This document shows, piece after piece, positions 1 to 6,945 of a DNA stretch of 16,237 bases (position 1 is its first letter; every line of letters starts with the position of its first letter). The stretch lies in the NCBI GenBank assembly GCA_947385505.1, contig CANDLP010000011.1, forward strand, positions 1-16,237, written 5' to 3'. Origin of the DNA: an uncultured Clostridia bacterium. Its GTDB lineage: Bacteria; Bacillota; Clostridia; Oscillospirales; Ruminococcaceae. Under the pieces are notes generated by a model that had not been told where the DNA came from, made no database searches, and saw nothing but the letters and a program-made list of their open reading frames with translations. The position numbers and the translations under genes are program-made.

Positions 1-359
1 CCTATGGGGGATCGCTCCATAAGGAATCTCACGGGGAAAGCTTTCTCGCTATAATACAAAACCGATTTTTCGGCGAAGGCCTTTATATCCTTGACGAACC
101 CGAAGCGGCTTTATCGCCTTTGCGCCTATTGACCCTTATGAGGCGTATAGGAGAACTGGTAAAAGACAATTCTCAGTTTATAATCGCAACTCATTCTCCC
201 ATTCTTATGGCAATGCCCGATTCCGAAATACTTGTCTTTTCCGACGGAGGAATACGCCCTACGCCTTATAAACAAACCGAGCATTACCAGATAACCAAAA
301 GATTTCTCGACGATCCCGAAAAGAATCTGGCTATGATCTTTTCGGATTGTTCGAATTAA
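1..359 (+). CDS. AAA family ATPase, COG3910-like (3' part, 5' end outside window)
   Basis: The frame is open from the window edge and ends at TAA 357-359; the start lies outside. The readable part begins with SHGESFLAIIQNRF, an ABC-type signature-like segment. It is followed by the Walker B strand GLYILDEPEAALSP and then by SQFIIATHSPILMAMP, which carries the switch histidine. This order (SHGES, LDEPE, ATHSP) is typical of the SMC/ABC-like predicted ATPases of COG3910, soluble proteins of unclear role. The C-terminal HYQITKRFLDDPEKNL segment is also usual for the family, so the 3' end looks intact. A palindromic repeat begins two bases after the stop codon. The Walker A part cannot be seen. 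Family assignment is fairly sure; the cellular role is unknown. Confidence 0.85.
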   Translation, partial: YGGSLHKESHGESFLAIIQNRFFGEGLYILDEPEAALSPLRLLTLMRRIGELVKDNSQFIIATHSPILMAMPDSEILVFSDGGIRPTPYKQTEHYQITKRFLDDPEKNLAMIFSDCSN

Positions 360-360
360 G

Positions 361-525
361 AACCTGTCTTCACAAGATATTGCACGCGCCTTTTCGGCAA
401 ATTTTGCCGATGCTGCGTTGGAATCCCTTAAAATACGTCAGGTATTGCTACGGGCTTCTTTTTGCATAAGCTGTTCTCGACAAAATTTGCCCGAAAATCC
501 ACGCACAAATCCTGTAAGACAGATC
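361..525. repeat. Dispersed long imperfect palindrome, copy 1
   Basis: The left end reads AACCTGTCTTCACAAGAT and the right end is a degraded inverted version of it. The arms contain TTTTCGGCAAATTTTGCC and, in inverted sense, GACAAAATTTGCCCGAAAA. The left arm is almost identical to the reverse complement of the right arm of the copy at 13036-13191, with only a base or two of difference over about 50. The element fills nearly the whole gap between the ATPase stop and the sugar permease start. No transposase is encoded, so it is best described as a MITE-like or non-autonomous intergenic palindrome. Confidence 0.85.
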
Positions 526-554
526 CTAAAATCACTTATAAAAGGAAGCCGGCT

Positions 555-1361
555 ATGAAAGTAAAAAGAAAAAAACATCTGAGTTGGAACGTGAAATGTA
601 TTCTTTGCCTTGCGCCGAGCCTGCTTGGAACCTTGGCGTTCTTTGCGGCGCCGTTTATAAGAGTTGTCTATTACTCTCTTATCGACAACCAGTTCCGAAG
701 AAATTTTGTGGGCTTCGATAACTACATGGATACTCTTACCAACAAATATTTCCTTCTTGCCCTGAAAAATTCCCTGCTGCTGATAGTGATATGCGTACCC
801 ATAGTAATAATTCTCGCCTTGATTATTTCTCTGGTATTGTCTTACGGTATCAAATGGATAAGGAAAACGCGGGCGGCTTTTGTCCTCCCCCTTGTAATAC
901 CTACCGCAAGCATAGCGCTGATATGGCACAGCGTTTTCGCTTCCTTTGACTCGGTAATTCCGGTTTATCTTCTTTTTATATGGAAAAATACGGGAATATG
1001 TATTGTCCTTCTCACCGCGGCGTTTACCGCCGTGGACCCCGCTCTTTTTGAAGCGGCAAGGCTGGACGGGGCGGGAACCTTTACATTGCACAAAAAAATA
1101 ACCGTCCCAATTGTAATGCCCACCGTATTTTTTGTATCCCTTCTTACCATAGTAAACAGCTTTAAAATATTCAAAGAAATTTATCTGTATTACGGTACAA
1201 ATTATCCTCCCGACCACAGCTATACCTTACAGTACTATATGAACAACAATTTCCTTAAATTGGATTATCAAAGCTTAGCCACATCCGCCGTTTTAACTTC
1301 CCTCCTGATATTCGGAATAGTGATGGGAGGAATGGCGCTTCAAAAGAGGTACTGTCAATGA
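555..1361 (+). CDS. Sugar ABC transporter permease, MalF/UgpA-type (CUT1)
   Basis: This is a 268-residue integral membrane protein and the first of two permeases forming the membrane channel of a carbohydrate importer. About six hydrophobic helices are visible, at roughly residues 15-38, 72-97, 108-130, 135-160, 186-205 and 243-263. The ATPase-docking EAA loop is clear: EAARLDGAGTF starting near residue 166, followed by VPIVMPT. I chose ATG 555 because AAGGAAG lies 6 nt upstream. The frame stays open to ATG 462, but those 31 codons come from the repeat, and the same peptide (STKFARKSTHKSC) is encoded by the repeat copy at 13036-13191. The stop overlaps the next start in ATGA. No solute-binding protein gene lies upstream, which is unusual for a CUT1 system. 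Confidence 0.9.
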   Translation: MKVKRKKHLSWNVKCILCLAPSLLGTLAFFAAPFIRVVYYSLIDNQFRRNFVGFDNYMDTLTNKYFLLALKNSLLLIVICVPIVIILALIISLVLSYGIKWIRKTRAAFVLPLVIPTASIALIWHSVFASFDSVIPVYLLFIWKNTGICIVLLTAAFTAVDPALFEAARLDGAGTFTLHKKITVPIVMPTVFFVSLLTIVNSFKIFKEIYLYYGTNYPPDHSYTLQYYMNNNFLKLDYQSLATSAVLTSLLIFGIVMGGMALQKRYCQ

Positions 1362-2119
1362 AAAAGCTTATTGGAATAATATTCTTCCTTCTGTCGGGGG
1401 TGTTTTTGCTTCCCGTTGCCGCTACGGTATTTTTCTCCTTTTACTCCGAGGGAGGATTTACGGCGGACGGCTATAAGGATCTGCTTTTCGACTGCTTTGT
1501 ATTTTATCCCATGTTCTGGAACAGCGTTCTGTACGCCTCGGCGATAACTTTGGCGCAGCTTCCTGTGGTGATACTGTGTGCGTTTGGCTTTACATGGGCG
1601 AAATTCAGAGGAAAAGGCATACTTTTTATTTTCTACATAATTCTGATGATGATGCCTTTACAGGTGACAATACTTCCCAATTATATAGGGCTGAGGGATA
1701 TGGGACTGGTGAATACGCCGTGGGGGATTATACTTCCCATGATATTCTCGCCCTTCGGCGCGGTGGTAATGCACCAGTATATGAAAAATACCGACTCGTC
1801 TGTGATAGAAGCCGCGAGGCTGGAAACCAGCTCGATTTTTCGGGTGATACTCGTAAGCGTTATACCTCAGCTAAGAGTGTGTATCTTTGCGGTGGCATTG
1901 TTTGTGTTCGCCGAATGCTGGAATATGGTGGAGCAGCCTATGCTGTTCCTCACCGATAAAAATCTTAAAACCATGTCCGTGTTCATTTCCGAGGCGGGAA
2001 GCTATACCGGCGCGGTATTGTTTCCTTCGGCGGTTATATTTCTCATACCGGTGCTTTTGCTGTATTTGTTTTTCAGCGACAGTCTTGAAAAAGGTCTTAC
2101 ATTGGGGGAATTATCATGA
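1358..2119 (+). CDS. Sugar ABC transporter permease, MalG/UgpE-type (CUT1)
   Basis: This 253-residue membrane protein is the partner of the preceding permease. Hydrophobic helices lie near residues 4-27, 54-80, 87-108, 122-140, 172-190 and 225-245. The EAA loop reads EAARLETSSIF from about residue 151, followed by VIPQLR. The usual DG of EAAxxDG is ET here, a mild departure from consensus. It starts in an ATGA overlap with the upstream permease and ends in an ATGA overlap with the next gene, which indicates translational coupling. The CUT1 type suggests an oligosaccharide or glycoside substrate, and the linked GH59 enzyme suggests a beta-galactoside. The ATPase would have to come from elsewhere, for example a shared MsmK/MsiK-type subunit. 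Confidence 0.9.
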   Translation: MKKLIGIIFFLLSGVFLLPVAATVFFSFYSEGGFTADGYKDLLFDCFVFYPMFWNSVLYASAITLAQLPVVILCAFGFTWAKFRGKGILFIFYIILMMMPLQVTILPNYIGLRDMGLVNTPWGIILPMIFSPFGAVVMHQYMKNTDSSVIEAARLETSSIFRVILVSVIPQLRVCIFAVALFVFAECWNMVEQPMLFLTDKNLKTMSVFISEAGSYTGAVLFPSAVIFLIPVLLLYLFFSDSLEKGLTLGELS

Positions 2120-2541
2120 AAAATATTTCAAAAAAAATCACTTTGATATTTACGGTGATGTTTTTCGCGGTAATGCTTTTTCTTACCTTTTTCGCCGAAA
2201 AAATACATATTTCTTTACTGCCGCAAGTTCAGGCGTCGGGAGTGGAAACCAAGCTTTTTTCTGTAACCGCGACCGATGAGAATGGAAATATTATGCAATA
2301 TTTTACGGAAAAAACCGCTATATCCGAAGAAAAACTGGAAGAAGGCGTTTATGTGCTTTACACCGCCGAAAAAAACGGCACCAAGCGAAGCTTTGCGCGG
2401 CAGATTTTTCCCGAGGTCAGCGAAGCCAGAACCGAGGACGGATACTGCGAAGTAATTTCCGGAATAAGCTTCGGCGACAGGATAATCATATCAACAACAA
2501 AAGAGCTTTTTGACGGCTGCGAGGTAAATGTAATAAAATGA
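2116..2541 (+). CDS. Small membrane-anchored protein, HlyD/RND-adaptor C-terminus-like
   Basis: This 141-residue protein has one N-terminal hydrophobic segment (about residues 9-27) after a lysine-rich start, so it is probably anchored with an extracytoplasmic tail. The tail ends with EVISGISFGDRIIISTTKE and DGCEVNVIK. This pattern (ISG, G-D, then DG-x-V) resembles the last beta domain of membrane fusion proteins of the HlyD/AcrA type. The coiled coil and lipoyl domains of a full adaptor (usually over 300 residues) are absent. It overlaps both neighbours by ATGA, so it belongs to the sugar uptake and GH59 operon. A role as an accessory subunit of the importer is an inference; it may equally be a protein of unknown function. 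Confidence 0.6.
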   Translation: MKNISKKITLIFTVMFFAVMLFLTFFAEKIHISLLPQVQASGVETKLFSVTATDENGNIMQYFTEKTAISEEKLEEGVYVLYTAEKNGTKRSFARQIFPEVSEARTEDGYCEVISGISFGDRIIISTTKELFDGCEVNVIK

Positions 2542-4625
2542 ATATAAAAATAAATATCGAAAAAAACAAAACTAAATATAAAAACAAGCTGTTCCGCGGT
2601 TTTGGAATGGTAAGCGCAAACAATTCTTCAAGACTTTTGCTTGACTATAAAATCGATCATCCGAAGCGCTATTGGAAAATAATGCGGCTTATTTTCGGTG
2701 AAAACGGACTTAATATCCGTCATCTGAAGGTTGAACTGGGTTCCGATATAAACTCATCTTCAGGCACCGAGCCATGCGTCAAAAGATATCGGGAGGAGAA
2801 AGCCCAAGTAAGGCGCGGCGCGGCTTTTATACTTGCGGCGGACGCAAAAAAGATAAATCCGGATCTTACTTTGGATATGCTTTATTGGAGCGAGCCGAAA
2901 TGGGTATCCGACGCCAATGTTGAAGCCGACAGGTACGAAGCCCGCTATAAATGGTTTAAGGATACCCTTAACGCCGCTTATAAGGAATTGGGGCTGAAAT
3001 TCGACTGCATCAGTCCAAACCGCAACGAAAGAGAATTGGAGCCGGAATGGATTAAATACTGTTCAAAAAAACTGAAAGAAGAAACGGATTGTCTTTACGA
3101 TTTTTCCAAAATAAAAATTGTGGCGGCGGACGAAGAAGGAAACTGGCGGATTGCCGACCTTATGCTTGAGGACGAAGAACTACTGTCCGCCGTAGATATA
3201 ATAGGGAGCCATTATACAAGCCACTGCTCCGAAAATATTCGCATAATGTCGGATAAATATGAAAAAGAAATATGGTTCAGCGAGGGCTGTCCCCCGATGA
3301 GCTACTCCAAAGGCACAAGCCGTTTTGACGGTTCGGGGTTAAGCGGCATAAACGGCGTTCTCGACATAGCGGACAGGATTATCGCAATGTACCCATGCGG
3401 CTGTATGACGATGTACGAATTTCAGCCGGTTGCTGCCGCCTATTACGACGGAGTTACTTTCGGGTATAAGCAGCTTATTTCCGCAAAGGAGCCGTGGAGC
3501 GGCTGTTACGGATTGGAAAGCGGATTTTATATGGCTCTTCACTTTTCGCTTTTTATTAAACAAGACTGGGCGTTTGCGGATTCTGCCTGTATCTGTGACG
3601 GAGAAAAGGGCGGCGACGGTCATGCACTGATAAATACCGTAAAAAGCTGCATGGCCGCCTATGATACCGAAACGGGAGATTACAGCGCGGTTATTTGCAA
3701 TTCGGAAAACATTGAAAAAGTGTACGAGATAAATATAAGCGGTCTCGAAAAGTCGAAAACCGCTCTTGAGATATGGGAAACGAGGGGCTGTAAGCAAAGC
3801 GCTTTTGAAGAAAATATTGCCTTTGATGAAAACTATTTTAAAAAAATCGGCGAAATAACGCCGATAAAGTCGGACAACGGGTACAGTTTTTGTGTAAATG
3901 TCAAGCCTTATTCTTTGGTAACATTGTCAACTCTCAGGGTAAAGGCTCCCAAGCTCAAGTCTATAGGTTCAAAAATACTTTCTCTTCCCTACTGTGATGA
4001 TTTTAACTGTTCCGATAAACGGCTCGATATGTTTTCGGGAACTCCCAAATATACCACCGATCAGGGGGGCGCTTTTGAGATAACCGATTTTAACGGCAAA
4101 ATGGCATTGACTCAGATTATAACGCCGGATACTAAAGCGGAGGAGTGGGGCGCAACTCCGCTTCCTGTCACAAGCTTCGGCGACGACAGATGGTTTAATT
4201 ATTCAGTAAGCGCCAAAACGCTGCTTGCTCCTTCAAATACGCCCGATGAAAACTTCGCGGGAATAGGACTGAGGTATAATTCGGCCTGCAAGGGCATAAG
4301 CGGATACTCTCTCCTGATTTACCAAAACGGAAAAATTGCGGTGCGGGAAAACGATTTTGTCAAAGCGGTGTACGAGTATACATATTTCGGAGACTTTGAC
4401 TTAAGCCTTCCTCACAGCCTGAAAATTTCCGCTTTATACGACAAAACGAAATATTATATCGACGATAAGCTTATTTATGGTCACAGCGGCGATTATTGCA
4501 TTTCCGCGGGAAGAGCGGCATTTTACAGCTATTACGCACAAAACCGCTTTTTTGATTTCAAAGCGGAGGAAACCGATATATTTCCTTATGTAAATCGTTT
4601 TGACGACACCGATCCCGAATTTTAA
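2538..4625 (+). CDS. Family 59 glycoside hydrolase, galactosylceramidase-like beta-galactosidase
   Basis: This 695-residue protein is recognised by residue patterns shared with galactocerebrosidase (GALC): GFGMVSANNSSRLLLDY near residue 21, HLKVELGSD followed by SGTEP near 62-79, and KEPWSGCYGLES near 317. The acid/base candidate is E164 in NRNERE and the nucleophile candidate is E249 in IWFSEG. The TIM barrel and beta-sandwich fill about residues 15-470. A lectin-like domain follows (about 480-680) and ends with NRFFDFKAEE, matching the GALC lectin end. No signal peptide is visible, so the enzyme is probably cytoplasmic and acts on imported galactosides. It starts in an ATGA overlap with the small adaptor-like gene. 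A TAA at 4623-4625 ends it, yet the same frame stays open for another 138 codons. The substrate is inferred from family; galactolipid-derived glycosides are likely. Confidence 0.88.
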   Translation: MNIKINIEKNKTKYKNKLFRGFGMVSANNSSRLLLDYKIDHPKRYWKIMRLIFGENGLNIRHLKVELGSDINSSSGTEPCVKRYREEKAQVRRGAAFILAADAKKINPDLTLDMLYWSEPKWVSDANVEADRYEARYKWFKDTLNAAYKELGLKFDCISPNRNERELEPEWIKYCSKKLKEETDCLYDFSKIKIVAADEEGNWRIADLMLEDEELLSAVDIIGSHYTSHCSENIRIMSDKYEKEIWFSEGCPPMSYSKGTSRFDGSGLSGINGVLDIADRIIAMYPCGCMTMYEFQPVAAAYYDGVTFGYKQLISAKEPWSGCYGLESGFYMALHFSLFIKQDWAFADSACICDGEKGGDGHALINTVKSCMAAYDTETGDYSAVICNSENIEKVYEINISGLEKSKTALEIWETRGCKQSAFEENIAFDENYFKKIGEITPIKSDNGYSFCVNVKPYSLVTLSTLRVKAPKLKSIGSKILSLPYCDDFNCSDKRLDMFSGTPKYTTDQGGAFEITDFNGKMALTQIITPDTKAEEWGATPLPVTSFGDDRWFNYSVSAKTLLAPSNTPDENFAGIGLRYNSACKGISGYSLLIYQNGKIAVRENDFVKAVYEYTYFGDFDLSLPHSLKISALYDKTKYYIDDKLIYGHSGDYCISAGRAAFYSYYAQNRFFDFKAEETDIFPYVNRFDDTDPEF

Positions 4626-5039
4626 TATTACGGAAGCTGGGAGCACAGGCTTATGAGCGGTTTTTCCGACTACAAGCGCACTTTATCGGCGGGAAAAGCG
4701 GGCGCGGGCTTTAAGTTCACTTTTTCGGGTACGGGCTTTGCGCTTTTCGGAGAGAACGAGTACGCTCTGATAATGCTTTTGCTGGACGGAAAAAAGCTCG
4801 AAACTCCTTCTCCCGACCTTTCGTGGACAAGCCTTTCAAAAAGAGAGCTTTGCGCCGATACTAAGGCGCTGAACCGCCAGACTTTTGAAAACATACCGAT
4901 TCTCAAAACGGAAAACCGAAGACATTTTTTGACCGTAAAAGGTCTTTCCAATACAAAGCATACTGCCGAGATAATAGTATTGAGAGGAGAATTGAAGCTG
5001 GACGGCGCGGAGGTATTCGTTTCAAAGAGAAACAATTGA
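4626..5039 (+). pseudogene. Detached C-terminal domain of the GH59 protein after in-frame TAA
   Basis: The reading frame is the same as that of the GH59 gene and is open from 4626 to TGA 5037-5039. Across the stop it reads DDTDPEF, stop, YYGSWEHRLMSGFSDYKRTL. DDTDP...YxGSWxH...RTLS followed by GAGFKFTFSGTGFALFG is a pattern common at the start of accessory beta-sandwich domains in clostridial glycosidases. This strongly suggests that one continuous 833-residue protein existed. An internal ATG at 4653 has GGGAG 9 nt upstream, so the remainder could be made separately as a 128-residue peptide. Nonsense mutation, sequencing error, readthrough and reinitiation remain possible. The catalytic core does not need this part. 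Confidence 0.7.
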
Positions 5040-5109
5040 GCGCAAAATACAGCGTAAATACGTGAACATGGCAGCACGGTTACACAGGAACAAGAAAGGA
5101 CAAGACGAA

Positions 5110-5781
5110 ATGTATAAGATAATGATAGCGGAGGACGACGCGGAGCTTGCCGACCAAATGAAAAAGCATATTGAGGCATGGGGCAACCAAGTGAACTGCG
5201 CAAGGGATTTCGGGGATATAATAGGAGCATTTACCGCGTTTGATCCGCATATGGTGCTGATGGATATATCGCTTCCCTTTTACAACGGTTATTATTGGTG
5301 CACGGAGATAAGAAAGATCTCCAATGTGCCTATAATTTTTGTTTCCTCCGCCTCCGACAATATGAATATAGTAATGGCTATGAATATGGGCGGCGACGAT
5401 TTTATAGCCAAGCCTATTGATCTTGACGTGATGACCGCCAAGATACAGGCGGTTTTAAGACGCACCTATGATATGGCGGGAAAAATCCCCATTTTAGAGC
5501 ACAGGGGCGCTGTGCTCAATCTGAACGACGCTTCCATGACTTATAACGGAGAGAGGATTGAGCTTACCAAAAACGAGTTCCGAATACTGCGGACTCTAAT
5601 GGAAAACAAAGGAAAAGCGGTAAGCCGCGACACGCTTATGATAAAGCTTTGGCAGATGGATTCCTATGTGGAGGAAAACACACTTACGGTAAACGTCACA
5701 AGGCTCAGAAAAAAGCTGGACAGCGCGGGACTCCCCGATTTTATCGCCACCAAGGTGGGAATAGGCTATATCGTTGAATAA
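5110..5781 (+). CDS. bceR: OmpR-family response regulator, BceR-like
   Basis: This 223-residue cytoplasmic regulator has a receiver domain with acidic pocket D9/D10, phosphoacceptor D52 in VLMDISLPFYNGYYW, S80 and K101 in FIAKP. A winged-helix DNA-binding domain follows from about residue 125, with ELTKNEFRIL and NTLTVNVTRLRKKL. The NGYYWCTEIRK stretch after the aspartate is characteristic of BceR/GraR-type regulators that answer to cell-envelope peptides. ATG 5110 is preferred over ATG 5062 because AGAAAGGA sits 8-10 nt before it and the conserved receiver begins there. It lies 70 bp after the GH59 remnant, and I saw no convincing promoter in that gap. The kinase follows 11 nt downstream. 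Likely targets are the bceAB genes at 9987-12774. Confidence 0.9.
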   Translation: MYKIMIAEDDAELADQMKKHIEAWGNQVNCARDFGDIIGAFTAFDPHMVLMDISLPFYNGYYWCTEIRKISNVPIIFVSSASDNMNIVMAMNMGGDDFIAKPIDLDVMTAKIQAVLRRTYDMAGKIPILEHRGAVLNLNDASMTYNGERIELTKNEFRILRTLMENKGKAVSRDTLMIKLWQMDSYVEENTLTVNVTRLRKKLDSAGLPDFIATKVGIGYIVE

Positions 5782-5792
5782 GGAGCTTTTTT

Positions 5793-6794
5793 GTGAAAAA
5801 AGAAAACCTTTTTGTGATTCTTATAAAATATATTAAAGAACACCGATATATTTTGCTTTTGTTTGCCGCGGCGTTTATTATTTGTGCCGCAGTATTTTAT
5901 CTGTACGGGCTTGAATCCGAGGGACTTTATTACGCCTTCGGGCTTTGCGGAGCAATGTGTGTGACGATCGGCGCTTTTCGCTTTGCCCATTACGCGAAAA
6001 GATATCGGGAAAGAAAAAAAGTCATAGACAGCATTACGCTTACCGACGAAGTTCTCCAAAGGTCCGAAACGCCCCTTGAAGAAGACTATCAGAATATGAT
6101 ATTCACCTTAAAAAAGGCTCTTGACAGCGAGATAACCAAAAGGGACGAGGCTCTCAGGGAAAGCATGGAGTATTACACCACATGGGTACACCAGATAAAA
6201 ACTCCCATTTCGGTAATCCGTATGATATTGGAGGGAGAAGATACCGAGGAGCACAGGGCGCTGTCTTCACAGCTTTTCAGGGTGGAACAGTACGTGGAAA
6301 TGGTATTGAACTATATAAGATTGGGAGAAGGCTCGGACTTTGTCTTTAAGGAATATGAGCTTGACCCGATTATAAAACAGGCAGTCCACAAATTTGCCCC
6401 GCAGTTTATAAGAAAACACATAGGTCTGAAATACGAAAGCGTCCATGTTAAGGTAATAACCGACGAAAAATGGCTTTCCTTTATGGTGGAGCAGCTTCTT
6501 TCAAACGCGGTTAAGTATACCGAAAAGGGGCAGGTGGCTATTTCCGTAACCGACGATCTTTTTCTTAAGATCGCCGACACTGGCATAGGCATAGCAAAGG
6601 AAGACCTTCCGAGAATCTTTGAAAAAGGCTTTACGGGATATAACGGAAGGGCGGATAAAAAATCCACGGGGCTTGGGCTGTATTTGTGCCGTCTTACGGC
6701 GGAAAGACTCTGTCATAAGATTTACGCCGAGTCGGAGGCGGGAAAAGGGTCGGTGTTCATGGTGGATTTAAAAAGATACGAGGTGACAGATTAA
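5793..6794 (+). CDS. bceS: Intramembrane-sensing histidine kinase, BceS-like
   Basis: This 333-residue sensor kinase starts at GTG 5793, with AAGGAG 7 nt upstream overlapping the stop of the response regulator. Two membrane helices (about residues 19-38 and 44-62) are separated by only a few residues, so there is no extracellular sensor domain. This is the hallmark of BceS-type kinases, which take their signal from the BceAB transporter. The phosphoacceptor is H133 in WVHQIKTPIS. The ATPase domain has N238 in QLLSNAVKY, DTGIG near 262 and STGLGLYL near 291. It forms an operon with the response regulator. A palindromic repeat lies 38 bp downstream and may end transcription between this gene and the convergent dGTPase gene. 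Confidence 0.9.
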   Translation: MKKENLFVILIKYIKEHRYILLLFAAAFIICAAVFYLYGLESEGLYYAFGLCGAMCVTIGAFRFAHYAKRYRERKKVIDSITLTDEVLQRSETPLEEDYQNMIFTLKKALDSEITKRDEALRESMEYYTTWVHQIKTPISVIRMILEGEDTEEHRALSSQLFRVEQYVEMVLNYIRLGEGSDFVFKEYELDPIIKQAVHKFAPQFIRKHIGLKYESVHVKVITDEKWLSFMVEQLLSNAVKYTEKGQVAISVTDDLFLKIADTGIGIAKEDLPRIFEKGFTGYNGRADKKSTGLGLYLCRLTAERLCHKIYAESEAGKGSVFMVDLKRYEVTD

Positions 6795-6832
6795 AGCCCT
6801 GACAAAGTAATGTTATTGCCTCCGAAAAACCG

Positions 6833-6938
6833 GAACTTGTCCCAAAAGGACAGGCGCACGTCTTTTCGGCAAATTTTGCCTTGCCATAGACAAAATTGTG
6901 CTCGAAAATTCGCACACCTCTCCTATTGGAACAAGTTC
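6833..6938. repeat. Dispersed long imperfect palindrome, copy 2 (variant termini)
   Basis: The ends are GAACTTGTCCCAAAAGGACAGG and, inverted, CCTCTCCTATTGGAACAAGTTC. They pair with few mismatches. The inner arms, TCTTTTCGGCAAATTTTGCC and GACAAAATTGTGCTCGAAAA, are the ones seen in copies 1 and 3, but the termini differ. The element fills the gap between two convergent genes, ending 8 bp from the stop of the dGTPase gene. As RNA it would form a long hairpin in either direction, so it may act as a bidirectional terminator. Confidence 0.8.
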
Positions 6939-6945
6939 TCAAAAT

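Noticed and set aside
361..525. CRISPR array or phage attachment site
   Set aside because: The repeats are long palindromes present as single dispersed copies, not short regularly spaced units, and no integrase or cas gene is visible.
438..1217. Long open frame on the - strand opposite the first sugar permease
   Set aside because: It is the antisense shadow of a clear membrane protein gene; its translation is rich in basic and aromatic residues without domain pattern, and part of it comes from the repeat.
4623..4625. Recoding of TAA as a sense codon in the GH59 gene
   Set aside because: TAA ends other genes normally here (for example 357-359 and 5779-5781), and TAA is not a known selenocysteine or pyrrolysine codon, so a simple nonsense change, error or split gene is more likely.
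4670..5230. Open frame of 186 codons on the - strand
   Set aside because: It runs opposite the GH59 C-terminal domain and the response regulator start, has no ribosome binding site, and shows no domain.
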